This document shows, piece after piece, positions 10,528 through 18,987 of a stretch of DNA of 64,000 nt; positions within the stretch are counted from its first letter, which is position 1; the number at the start of each line of letters is the position of its first letter. The position numbers and the translations under genes were made by a program. A model generated the notes under the pieces. It saw only the letters and a program-made list of their open reading frames with translations. It did not search any database and was not told the DNA's origin. The stretch covers positions 124,001 to 188,000 of the forward strand of contig NZ_VRMJ01000046.1 in assembly GCF_009832745.1 (NCBI RefSeq), in the 5' to 3' direction. This DNA is from Polaribacter septentrionalilitoris (lineage in GTDB: Bacteria; Bacteroidota; Bacteroidia; Flavobacteriales; Flavobacteriaceae).

Positions 10528-10544
10528 CATCCTGTCCTATCCTG
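10528..10544 (-). promoter_or_regulatory. PUL direct-repeat motif, copy 2
   Basis: Plus-strand text is CATCCTGTCCTATCCTG: CATCCTG and TATCCTG with a 10-base period, the most regular of the three copies. It begins 89 bases upstream of the sulfatase start (10439), just past the esterase stop (10555). It implies a promoter for the sulfatase gene independent of the upstream operon. Confidence 0.6.
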
Positions 10545-10554
10545 AAAAAAACTA

Positions 10555-11970
10555 TTACCAATGATCTGTTCTAAATACAGAAATTGGTAAACCTGATTGT
10601 GTTTTAAGATTACTTTCGAAACAAGCTTTAAAACCATATCTAATTGCCACAGGATTTTTAACGTTTTCTTGATGTAAAGTAATGCTTTTTAGGTTTTTGT
10701 TGATGATTGCTTTTGCAGGATAAAAGATTTTATCTTCTCCTGCTATTTCAAAACCTTTTATATTTTCTGAACTCAAAAAATAATCTTTTTTTGAGAATTT
10801 AAAGTTTACAATCGCTTTATCTTCATTAAATTTTAAAGATTTAAACTCAGCACTTTTAAAAATTAAATTCTTATTGTATTGGTTTGCTAGTGCCCAATTT
10901 GCAAGTCGTTTTGCAACAATTTCTTTTTTTGAAGGATGAATATCGTTACAATCTCCAGCATCTGTTGTAATTACGACTCCAGTATTTTTAATTTCTTGCG
11001 CAGTTTGCAATTGCGCTTCTCTTATTAAATTAGATCTAATTGCTGTTCCTTTTTTGTACTTCGTATAATTAAATGGTGCTATTTGCACAAAATAGAATGG
11101 AAGATTATCTTCTTTCCATTGTGTTCTCCAAGAACCAATTAAATCTTTCATATAGCTTTTATATGGTTTTGGCTGAGTTCTATTAGATTCGCCTTGATAC
11201 CAAAGAAATCCTTTTACTGTAAAATTTTGAAAAGGATGTATCATTCCATTGTATAAAAAAGCAGGCTTTTTCTGCTTATTTTCTTCTTTAGGTAGTTTAT
11301 TAAAAAACCTAATATTTTTGTATTTTGATAAAACTTCTTTTGGAATCCAACTTTCTATTCTTGTACCTCCCCAAGAAGACTCAATAATACCAATTGGTAC
11401 ATTTAATTTCTGATATAATTCTATCGCAAAAATATACCCAATAGCACTAAATTTTCTTGCAGATTTCTCAGTAGATTCTTGCCATTTAGCGTTTACATCA
11501 TTATTAGGTAAAACACTTGCGGTTCTTGGCACATTAAATAATCTAATATTTTTATTATTCGCAATATTGATATATTTCTGAGCATTTAAAACTTTAGATT
11601 TTCGTAAACCATTTAAAGGCATCTCCATATTAGATTGCCCTGAACAAAACCAAACCTCGCCAATTAAAATATTATTTAATGTAATTGACGAAGTTCCTTT
11701 TATTGAAATCGTTTCTGAAGTAAAAGAAGCTTTTTTTGTTTTAATTGTAGTTTTCCAAATACCGTTTTTATCTGTTATAGCTTTAGCTTTACTTCCCCAA
11801 GTTGTAGCAATCGTAATAGTTGTATTAGGTGCATCATTACCCCAAATAGCGACTTTATCTTTTTGCTGTAACACCATATTATCTGCAAAGAAAGCAGGTA
11901 ACTTTGTTTGACCTTGTAGCGAAATTGTTACTAAAAAAAAACTAAAAAGAAATTTATTTATCCAATTCAT
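10555..11970 (-). CDS. SASA-family (sialate O-acetylesterase-like) carbohydrate esterase
   Basis: 471 residues with an N-terminal signal peptide (about 1-20). WFCSGQSNMEMPL (about 107-119) is the nucleophile block of SASA/DUF303 SGNH-like esterases, with the likely catalytic Ser113. DCNDIHP near residue 330 supplies the Asp/His. A beta-sandwich precedes the esterase domain, as usual in the family. It probably removes O-acetyl groups from glycans in the periplasm. True sialate activity is unlikely in an algal PUL, so the family name should not be read as substrate. It is the last gene of the DUF1080-Gfo/Idh-Gfo/Idh-esterase operon, 8 bases after its neighbour. Confidence 0.82.
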   Translation of the reverse strand: MNWINKFLFSFFLVTISLQGQTKLPAFFADNMVLQQKDKVAIWGNDAPNTTITIATTWGSKAKAITDKNGIWKTTIKTKKASFTSETISIKGTSSITLNNILIGEVWFCSGQSNMEMPLNGLRKSKVLNAQKYINIANNKNIRLFNVPRTASVLPNNDVNAKWQESTEKSARKFSAIGYIFAIELYQKLNVPIGIIESSWGGTRIESWIPKEVLSKYKNIRFFNKLPKEENKQKKPAFLYNGMIHPFQNFTVKGFLWYQGESNRTQPKPYKSYMKDLIGSWRTQWKEDNLPFYFVQIAPFNYTKYKKGTAIRSNLIREAQLQTAQEIKNTGVVITTDAGDCNDIHPSKKEIVAKRLANWALANQYNKNLIFKSAEFKSLKFNEDKAIVNFKFSKKDYFLSSENIKGFEIAGEDKIFYPAKAIINKNLKSITLHQENVKNPVAIRYGFKACFESNLKTQSGLPISVFRTDHW

Positions 11971-11978
11971 ACATACAA

Positions 11979-13172
11979 TTAAAAATTTATATCATTGTTC
12001 CATTGTACAATTTTATTTTCATACATCGCATCTAATGCCATTTGAACACAAACTGCCGTTTTAGCTCCTGATATAATATTAGACAAAGGTTCTTTGTTAT
12101 TTATAATTGCTTTTTTAAAATCTAATAAAGCTTGATTACTTGGATCTAAATGTTCTATGTTAATATTATAACCTTTTGCTTTATCCCATTGAGCAGTGGC
12201 TCCACTAACCCCATCAACTTCGCCCATAACTTTATTTTTCTTTCCTTCAGGATAAAACCAAGCATCTTTAGGGTCAATAATTAAAGTGCCTTTATCACCT
12301 AAAACTTTTATTTGATAACCATCTTTTGCATTGCTCGTTAAACAAGAAAATTTTGCTTTTACTCCACTAGCATAAGAATAGGTAAGGTGCACATTATCAT
12401 ACGTTTCTCTTCCATCTTTCCAGTAATCAATACCTCCAACACCCATAACTTGTTCTGGTGTTTCACCTAAAACCCAGTTTGTAAAATCTATTTGATGAGA
12501 GCATAATTCTGCAGTTAAACCACCAGAAAACTCTCTATACATTCTCCAGTTAATTGCTTTTTCAAGACTTGGATTTGGCACTTTTCTTCGCCAGTTTCCA
12601 TGTCTGTTCCATTGGCATTCAAAAGCAATAATATTGCCTACTTTTCCCTGGTGAATTAAATCTACAACGTGTGTGTATAATCTAGAACTATGGTATTGAT
12701 GACCAGTTTGGAAAATTGTATCAGATACCTTTGTTTTATTTATTAATTGCTGAATACCTTCATATCCTTTAGCCAATGTTTTTTCGCAATATACATGTTT
12801 ACCTGCATCCAAAGCGTCAATTGCAATTTGAGAATGTGTGTTAAAAGGAGTCGCTACAATTACTGCATCAACATCTTTATTATCTAAAAGGGCTTTGTAG
12901 TTATTGTAACCTTTTGGATTTGTGTTGGCTTTTGCAATCCCATTTTGTAATCGAAATGGTATTGTATCAGCTGCAGCAACAACTCTTAAACCTTCTATTT
13001 TATTAATAATTGATGTTAATCCAGCTCCTCTTTGTCCAGTTCCAATAACACCAATATTAACGATATCATTTGCACTCAAATTAAGCTTAGATACATTACT
13101 AAATACAGAATTGGCACCCAAAACTCCGACTGAAGCTATTCCTGCTTTTTTAATAAAATTACGTCTTTTCAA
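11979..13172 (-). CDS. Tat-exported Gfo/Idh/MocA oxidoreductase (second of pair)
   Basis: 397 residues. It starts MKRRNFIKKAG, a twin-arginine signal, followed by a hydrophobic stretch. The Rossmann motif is VIGTGQRGAG near residue 43. CEKTLA replaces the usual EKP motif, and ELCSHQIDFTNW fits the conserved catalytic-region His. The family oxidises or reduces sugars with NAD(P). Tat export with a bound cofactor, as in Zymomonas glucose-fructose oxidoreductase, would allow periplasmic work. The gene follows its paralogue by three bases and lies with a DUF1080 gene, a set known from 3-keto-glycoside pathways (see findings). Substrate unknown. Confidence 0.85.
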   Translation of the reverse strand: MKRRNFIKKAGIASVGVLGANSVFSNVSKLNLSANDIVNIGVIGTGQRGAGLTSIINKIEGLRVVAAADTIPFRLQNGIAKANTNPKGYNNYKALLDNKDVDAVIVATPFNTHSQIAIDALDAGKHVYCEKTLAKGYEGIQQLINKTKVSDTIFQTGHQYHSSRLYTHVVDLIHQGKVGNIIAFECQWNRHGNWRRKVPNPSLEKAINWRMYREFSGGLTAELCSHQIDFTNWVLGETPEQVMGVGGIDYWKDGRETYDNVHLTYSYASGVKAKFSCLTSNAKDGYQIKVLGDKGTLIIDPKDAWFYPEGKKNKVMGEVDGVSGATAQWDKAKGYNINIEHLDPSNQALLDFKKAIINNKEPLSNIISGAKTAVCVQMALDAMYENKIVQWNNDINF

Positions 13173-13175
13173 ATT

Positions 13176-14519
13176 TTAAATTTTAGGTTCCCAACCTGGT
13201 TCATAAGTTCTAGACCAAAGTTTCATGGCATCTCTATCAAATATTTTACCAGAATTTTCATCAACATTAAAACCTTTGTTAATTCTGTAAGAAATATTAG
13301 CATAATGTGTTAACATTTGAGAAACAGCACCAACTTCTATAGACGAAGTTAATTTTTCTTTTCCTCTTATGGCATTGAAAAAATTGGTAACGTGCCTTGT
13401 GGTTAAATTTCCACCACCACCTAGGGCAAGTCCACCTTCTTTACCACCAGATTTTTTTTCTCTAATTAGCTTGCCTTTTAAATCATACAATTCATAACCA
13501 CTTCTATCTACCATTACCAAACCTTTAGAACCATAAATGATGGTTCCTCTTCCTCGACCGTATTTTTTATAGGCGTTTCTACTATCTCCATCCCACTGAA
13601 TCACTCTATTATTTGCAAAAGTAAAAGTAGCTTCCATTTGGTCGTACATTTCCCAACCATCATCTTTAAACTGTCTTTTTCCTGCAATTACATCTACATA
13701 TTCTGGGTATTTTACATCTAATGCCCAACGTGCAATATCTAATTCGTGTGTTGCATTATTACCCATTTCTGCAGTACCAAAATCCCATCCATACCAATGC
13801 CAATTGTAGTTCCAAGTGTCATGCGTATACTCTTTTCTAGGTGATGGACCTTGGAATAAATCCCAATTTAAGCCTTTTGGTGGTGCAGCTTTTACAGGAA
13901 CAGGAACTTGTCCTCTTCTATTGGTATAGAAGGCTACAGCTTTGTAAACATCACCAATAACACCTTTATGGATATCTGCAATAATCTCTTGACTTTCTAA
14001 GGATGATCTTTGTTGATTCCCCATTTGTACAATTTTATTGTACTTTTTTTGAGCAGCTACAACCAACTCATTTTCATGTGGATTATGGCTACAGGGTTTT
14101 TCTAGATATACATGTTTGCCTGCTTGCATTGCCATGATTGCTCCTGGTGTATGCCAATGATCTGGAGTTGCCATAAAAATGGCATCTATTTTTTTATCAT
14201 CAATGATTTTTCTAATATCTTCTTCAGATTTAATTTTATAATCTATCTTTTTTCCAACTTTTATTTGAGCTTTATCTAATTGACTTGGCATTACATCGCA
14301 CAAATATTTTAAACGAACATTATTTTCTTTGGCTGCAATGCCATCTATAAAACCACCATAACGACGCCCTAAACCTTGTATGGCTAAATTTATTCTATCA
14401 TTAGAGCCGATTATATTATTATAACTTTTTGCTGACATCGCATTTGCAGAGCCTACTAAACCAATTCCTGCAGCTGCTGTTGCTGTTTTTTTTATAAAAT
14501 TTCTTCTACTTGTATCCAT
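13176..14519 (-). CDS. Tat-exported Gfo/Idh/MocA oxidoreductase (first of pair)
   Basis: 447 residues. MDTSRRNFIKKTATAAAG is a Tat signal peptide. The NAD(P)-binding start is IQGLGRRYGG, LEKPCSHNPHE carries the conserved EKP motif, and ATHELDIARWALD carries the conserved His/Asp. It is longer than the second copy, mainly through its C-terminal half, so the two are not recent duplicates. Its ATG shares one base with the stop of the DUF1080 gene (TAATG), indicating translational coupling. I infer periplasmic C3 oxidation or reduction of a sugar in the PUL substrate. A scyllo-inositol or other polyol substrate cannot be excluded. Confidence 0.85.
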   Translation of the reverse strand: MDTSRRNFIKKTATAAAGIGLVGSANAMSAKSYNNIIGSNDRINLAIQGLGRRYGGFIDGIAAKENNVRLKYLCDVMPSQLDKAQIKVGKKIDYKIKSEEDIRKIIDDKKIDAIFMATPDHWHTPGAIMAMQAGKHVYLEKPCSHNPHENELVVAAQKKYNKIVQMGNQQRSSLESQEIIADIHKGVIGDVYKAVAFYTNRRGQVPVPVKAAPPKGLNWDLFQGPSPRKEYTHDTWNYNWHWYGWDFGTAEMGNNATHELDIARWALDVKYPEYVDVIAGKRQFKDDGWEMYDQMEATFTFANNRVIQWDGDSRNAYKKYGRGRGTIIYGSKGLVMVDRSGYELYDLKGKLIREKKSGGKEGGLALGGGGNLTTRHVTNFFNAIRGKEKLTSSIEVGAVSQMLTHYANISYRINKGFNVDENSGKIFDRDAMKLWSRTYEPGWEPKI

Positions 14520-15904
14520 TATTTTTTCTTTTTAGGTTTAGGAACTTTTACTTTAATATTTCTGAATGATACTTTATCTCCATGATCTTGTAATAAAATT
14601 TGACCTTTTTCTAATAATCCAAAATTTGGCCATTTTGCATATTTACTTTCAGAAACCAGTTTTAAAAATTCATCACTTCCACGTTCATATTCTAAAACTT
14701 TTACGTCATTCACCCAATGTTCTACGTGATTGTTTATGGATTTAATATACGCTGTATTCCATTCTCCAATTGGTTTTAACCGTTTTATTGGGTCAGCTTT
14801 TATTAAGTCATATAAAGAACAAACTGTTCTGCTTCCTTCATGAGAACCAAGTTTAGCATCTGGATGAAGTGCATCATCTAAAATTTGATATTCTAAACCT
14901 ATAGAAGATCCTGGACCTTTATTAAGCTCTGTGTCTACATAATATTTAATTCCGCTGTTAGCACCTGGAGTTAATTTAAAATCTACTTTTAATTCAAAAT
15001 TACTATATTCTTTTGTGGTTACAATATCTCCACCTGCAGTTGATTCAGCTCCTCCAGTATCTGCAACTATTAATTCTCCATTTTCAATAGACCATCCTTT
15101 TTCTGGGAACATATCTAATTTTGCTCCTCTCCAACCATTTGTTGTTTTTCCATCCCAAAGCATTTTCCAACCCGATCTTTTTTCTTGATAAGTTAGCTTA
15201 TTTTTAGTGATGATTGGTTTTAAGGGAGATTTTTTAGAATATTTCTCAAAATCTGTAGTTAAAATTTTTATATTTTTCCACATCGTTTGTTTTCCTAATC
15301 TATCTTTGTGTTTACCAATTCCGTGTACTTGTAATCCAATAAAACCTTCCGAAGTTTTGTCATCTATTAAATGAGCTGCTGGAACTCCATTAATCCAAGT
15401 TTTAATAGTATCTCCAATAGCCTCTATTCTATAATGATTCCATTCGTTTTGTTTAAACGCTTTTTGAGCTGCTGTATTCTCTTTTAACGGATTTAACCAT
15501 AATCTTCTTTTTTCGTCATAGATTCCACCACTCCAAGCACGTTTAGATGGGTCTATTTCTACCTGATAACCATGTACCATTCCGTCTCTATAATAAGGAA
15601 GCGAATTACTACGGATTTGAATACCTGAATTCATTACAGGATCTACTTTAAAGTCTAATTCTAAAATAAAATCTGTATAATTCTTATTTGTACACAAAAA
15701 TGTGTTAGGTGTATTTGCTGCAGTTGTACCTATAATGGTGCCATTTTCATTTTTATATGTTGCAGTTCCACCTTTAATGTTCCAGTTGTCAAGATCTTCT
15801 TTCATTATTAAATCTGTCCAAGGGGCTTGTTCTTCTTTTTTATTACAAGAAGAAATTAATAACAATATAAAAAGTGTTTTAAGGATAGGCTGTTTAAGTT
15901 TCAT
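14519..15904 (-). CDS. Two-domain DUF1080 (3-keto-disaccharide hydrolase family) lipoprotein
   Basis: 461 residues with a lipoprotein signal ending in LLISSC (Cys20). There are two DUF1080 (PF06439) jelly-roll domains: about 30-215 (WTDLIMKEDLDNW ... NSGIQIRS ... WNHYRIEA ... WINGVPAAHL) and about 247-455 (LWDGKTTNGWRG ... NSGIKYYVD ... WNTAYIKS ... WVNDVKVLEYE ... GQILLQDHGDKVSFRNIKV). The family is annotated as 3-keto-disaccharide hydrolase and is found with Gfo/Idh/MocA enzymes. The second domain looks more canonical. It is the first gene of a four-gene unit and follows a terminator (15943-15976), so it may be less expressed than the SusCD genes upstream. Role in ulvan breakdown is inferred. 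Confidence 0.85.
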   Translation of the reverse strand: MKLKQPILKTLFILLLISSCNKKEEQAPWTDLIMKEDLDNWNIKGGTATYKNENGTIIGTTAANTPNTFLCTNKNYTDFILELDFKVDPVMNSGIQIRSNSLPYYRDGMVHGYQVEIDPSKRAWSGGIYDEKRRLWLNPLKENTAAQKAFKQNEWNHYRIEAIGDTIKTWINGVPAAHLIDDKTSEGFIGLQVHGIGKHKDRLGKQTMWKNIKILTTDFEKYSKKSPLKPIITKNKLTYQEKRSGWKMLWDGKTTNGWRGAKLDMFPEKGWSIENGELIVADTGGAESTAGGDIVTTKEYSNFELKVDFKLTPGANSGIKYYVDTELNKGPGSSIGLEYQILDDALHPDAKLGSHEGSRTVCSLYDLIKADPIKRLKPIGEWNTAYIKSINNHVEHWVNDVKVLEYERGSDEFLKLVSESKYAKWPNFGLLEKGQILLQDHGDKVSFRNIKVKVPKPKKKK

Positions 15905-15942
15905 ATTATATTTTTTAAAAATTATTTTTCAGTACTAAAATA

Positions 15943-15976
15943 AAAACCCTTCATTATGGATATAATGAAGGGTTTT
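15943..15976 (-). terminator. Intrinsic terminator after the SusCD/DUF1735 unit
   Basis: 15-bp perfect stem (AAAACCCTTCATTAT and its complement) with a GGAT loop. On the minus strand it is followed by TTTTTATTTT. It lies between the DUF1735 gene and the DUF1080 gene. It should damp or stop transcription into the enzyme operon. Confidence 0.85.
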
Positions 15977-16042
15977 ATTTTTTAATTAAATTAATAGGGT
16001 TTTAGTTCTATTCTATTACTCTAAAATTTAAAAATAGGTTTA

Positions 16043-17182
16043 TTAGTTAGATTTCTCTAAATCAATGGTAAACTCTTCAAATTTAACGTTTCTGTTTCTA
16101 ATTACTAACGTATCATTAACAATGTGATTTAAATTTAAAGATGAACGTTTGGTTAGAGAACCAAAGAAAAACTCCTCAACAACTTGAACATCTGAATACT
16201 GATACTCTAAGTAAATAACATCTCTTTTCTCTCCACCCCATTCGTCTCCATTTTCTACAAATTTACCAGTACCTGTAATTTGAAAATCACTCGTTTGTTC
16301 ACTAGTAACAGTAATATCATTATTACCATCAATTACTAAATTTAACTTAACAGGGTTTTCAGGACTAGGAAATTGTGCTCTTCTAACACGAGTGTCAAGA
16401 GAAACATTATTTCTACCACTAGTTGTTACAGGAACAACTTCATCTCTTGTTACATATTCTGCTCTGTAAACAGTTGTGGTATCTATTGGAATTGTTTCTG
16501 TAACACCTGTTGAAGCTGTAAATACTTCCGAAGCACCTACAATTCTATCAGCACCACGTCGTAAATAATTTCCATGAAATTTATTAATATACTTTATACC
16601 AAAAAGTGTATAGTCTTTTGGTAATGGATTCCAATGTTCATTATTAATCTTAATTGGATTTGTTACTATAGGAGAGCCTGATAGTATTGAATCTAATTTT
16701 TCTATTCTAGTAATTTTTAAAGGAATAACATAATGTACTTCTCCAAATTCGGCAAACGATTGTGGATCATCAAAAAATGCATCTTGTAATTGAACAGTAA
16801 CACGACCGTCGGTTGCACCAGAACGTATAGTTATAGGACTTTGTTGCTCTATTGTGTAGTACGATGATGGTAGTATTTTAACATTAACAGTATCTACTCC
16901 AAGAGTTGCAGCATCAATTAATTCTGGAGCTAGTTCAAAATGAACTTTTCTATCTTCTTTATTCTCAATAACACCAGACATTCGAACACCTATTTGAAAT
17001 TTACCAGCATTATCATTATCATTAAAGCCTAAATCGTATTTACCTTGAATTATTGTTCTTACAGGAGTTTGAAATGGAAAGTAAACATTTTCTGTTCCAA
17101 AGTCATCTGCTATAAACTCCTCATTTTCACACGCTAATAAACTAAAAGCTAAAGTGAATATTATTAATAGTTTGAATTTCAT
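16043..17182 (-). CDS. DUF1735-type surface glycan-binding lipoprotein
   Basis: 379 residues from the ATG at 17182. An in-frame upstream ATG at 17212 is less likely, because the lipoprotein signal MKFKLLIIFTLAFSLLAC starts at 17182. The N-terminal part (NVYFPFQTP...RTIIQG...DNDNAGKFQIGVRMSG...VHFELAP) is a BT_3987/DUF1735 domain, followed by a C-terminal domain with strands around KFHGNYLRRG. Such proteins sit downstream of SusD and act as outer-membrane glycan-binding partners (SusE/F position). It starts 40 bases after the second SusD gene and before a terminator. The ligand cannot be read from sequence. Confidence 0.8.
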   Translation of the reverse strand: MKFKLLIIFTLAFSLLACENEEFIADDFGTENVYFPFQTPVRTIIQGKYDLGFNDNDNAGKFQIGVRMSGVIENKEDRKVHFELAPELIDAATLGVDTVNVKILPSSYYTIEQQSPITIRSGATDGRVTVQLQDAFFDDPQSFAEFGEVHYVIPLKITRIEKLDSILSGSPIVTNPIKINNEHWNPLPKDYTLFGIKYINKFHGNYLRRGADRIVGASEVFTASTGVTETIPIDTTTVYRAEYVTRDEVVPVTTSGRNNVSLDTRVRRAQFPSPENPVKLNLVIDGNNDITVTSEQTSDFQITGTGKFVENGDEWGGEKRDVIYLEYQYSDVQVVEEFFFGSLTKRSSLNLNHIVNDTLVIRNRNVKFEEFTIDLEKSN

Positions 17183-17221
17183 ATTTAATATTTTTAATTC
17201 TTTTAAAGACATGTTATTATT

Positions 17222-18961
17222 CTACCAGCCGTTATTTTGTTCTAATGCTGGGAATCTTAAAACTTCATTATTAGGAATTGGTAAATAGATCGCAAAAGAT
17301 GGATAATTTCTGTTTTCTACAGGAATTCCTAATATATAACTTGAACCATCAAAGAAAGCTCCTTCAGCAACTTCATTTAAAGATGAGCCCCATCTTCTTA
17401 AATCCCAAAAACGCTGTCCTTCAAAACTTAGCTCTATTCTTCTTTCATTTCTAATTAATACACGCATTGCTTCTTTTGAGGTAATAGAGGCTAAATAAGT
17501 ATCTGGTTGACTAATACCTGCTCTCTCACGAATTGCTGCAATTACATCTCTAGCTGAAATACCATTTACTTGAAAATCTGGACCACTAATTTCATTAGCA
17601 GCTTCTGCATGTATAAGTGCTAATTCTGTATATCTAAGATAAACATTATAATGAACTTGATCTACTGTAGAACCATCATTATTTAACCTAACATCTGGAC
17701 GTAATAACTTTTTAAGATAATAACCAGAAATAGTTGAAAATTGAGGAATAGAATCTAGACGATCTATTCCACCGCCAACACCTGTATTTATATTGCCACC
17801 ACCAAAAGATGATCCGTTAACTACAACATATTTTTCTAATCTTGGGTCTCTATTTGCATAAGGATTATCTGGATTGTAATTACTAGCGGCTTCAGTTATA
17901 GGAAGTCCATTTGCCATAGGAAATGCGTCAACAAAATTTTGTGTTGGATTGACACGCCCTAGACCGTTAACTGAAGGTGGAAACATTTGTCTCTCAATAC
18001 TAGCGTTTGGATTTTGTTCACTACCACGCCATATTATTTCGTCACTTGTGTAATTTGAACTTGAAGTATAAAATTCTCCACCAGTAGACACTAATCCAGA
18101 AACACCTCCACCACCAATAGTGTTTAATACTTCACTAGCAGTTGTTGCTGCTAAGTTGTAATAATTTTGACTATTTAAAAATGATGGACTAGCTGCAAAT
18201 AAAGCCAAACGTGCTTTAAAAGACTTTGCTATTTTTCCAGACATACGAAGATTCAATTGCTCCCCGTTAACAACTCGATATTTATTAAAATCGTAGTTTA
18301 CTCTATTAGTATAAAAATCTCTCACAACACTTTCATCATCTGAATATACTGTTGGCAATAATTCAATTGCATCATCAAAATCTTTAATAATAGCTTCTAC
18401 TGTTGCTTCAAATGATAAACGAGGTATATTAAAGTCTCCATCTGCTTCAATAAATTCTGTTATGTATGGCACACCTAGTAACTCACCAGAAGCAGATTTA
18501 CCTGCATGCGCTTCTAAGATATAAAAATGGTGTAAAGCTCTCAAAGCAAGGGCTTCTCCTCTTAAACGAATTTTAAACAATTCATTAATTTCTTCGTCAT
18601 CATTCCATAAAGTTACATCAGAATCAAGAATCTCTAAGAATTTATTTACCCAAAGAATACTTTCGTAATTGTTCCATCGCTGTGTAGGGTTAAACTGTGC
18701 GTTTAACTCACCTAAAGCCATTCGTTTAAAACCATTATTTAACTGGTTACTTACAGCATTATCTGTTGCAGCCTCGATTGTAGGCGATTCGCTAATTAAG
18801 CGAGAATAACCGTTAAGTAAAACTCCTTCTGCTGCGCCAGGATTTTCTGTAACAAAATCAATATCTAGCCTATTTTCATCAATGGGCTCTAAGAAATCAT
18901 TACAAGAAATTATACCTGTAACAAAAACTATGATTAATGTATATTTTATTAAATTTTTCAT
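17222..18961 (-). CDS. SusD/RagB-family glycan-binding lipoprotein, second pair
   Basis: 579 residues with a lipoprotein signal (about 1-20, VTGIISC). It has the SusD hallmarks: an N-terminal TPR-like helical region (LRGEALALRALHHFYILEAHAG) and a C-terminal domain with MRVLIRNERRIELSFEGQRFWDLRRWG, then the short YLPIPNNEVLRFPALEQN end. It is the lid protein of the outer-membrane SusCD importer encoded by the preceding gene, 26 bases away. Different length and sequence from the first SusD suggest a different oligosaccharide preference, not a recent duplication. Confidence 0.93.
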   Translation of the reverse strand: MKNLIKYTLIIVFVTGIISCNDFLEPIDENRLDIDFVTENPGAAEGVLLNGYSRLISESPTIEAATDNAVSNQLNNGFKRMALGELNAQFNPTQRWNNYESILWVNKFLEILDSDVTLWNDDEEINELFKIRLRGEALALRALHHFYILEAHAGKSASGELLGVPYITEFIEADGDFNIPRLSFEATVEAIIKDFDDAIELLPTVYSDDESVVRDFYTNRVNYDFNKYRVVNGEQLNLRMSGKIAKSFKARLALFAASPSFLNSQNYYNLAATTASEVLNTIGGGGVSGLVSTGGEFYTSSSNYTSDEIIWRGSEQNPNASIERQMFPPSVNGLGRVNPTQNFVDAFPMANGLPITEAASNYNPDNPYANRDPRLEKYVVVNGSSFGGGNINTGVGGGIDRLDSIPQFSTISGYYLKKLLRPDVRLNNDGSTVDQVHYNVYLRYTELALIHAEAANEISGPDFQVNGISARDVIAAIRERAGISQPDTYLASITSKEAMRVLIRNERRIELSFEGQRFWDLRRWGSSLNEVAEGAFFDGSSYILGIPVENRNYPSFAIYLPIPNNEVLRFPALEQNNGW

Positions 18962-18987
18962 TTTATATATTTAAACTTTTATTATAA

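Noticed and set aside
10555..11970. Sialic-acid metabolism suggested by the esterase family name
   Set aside because: No other sialic-acid genes are present. SASA-type esterases are common in plant and algal PULs with other acetylated sugars.
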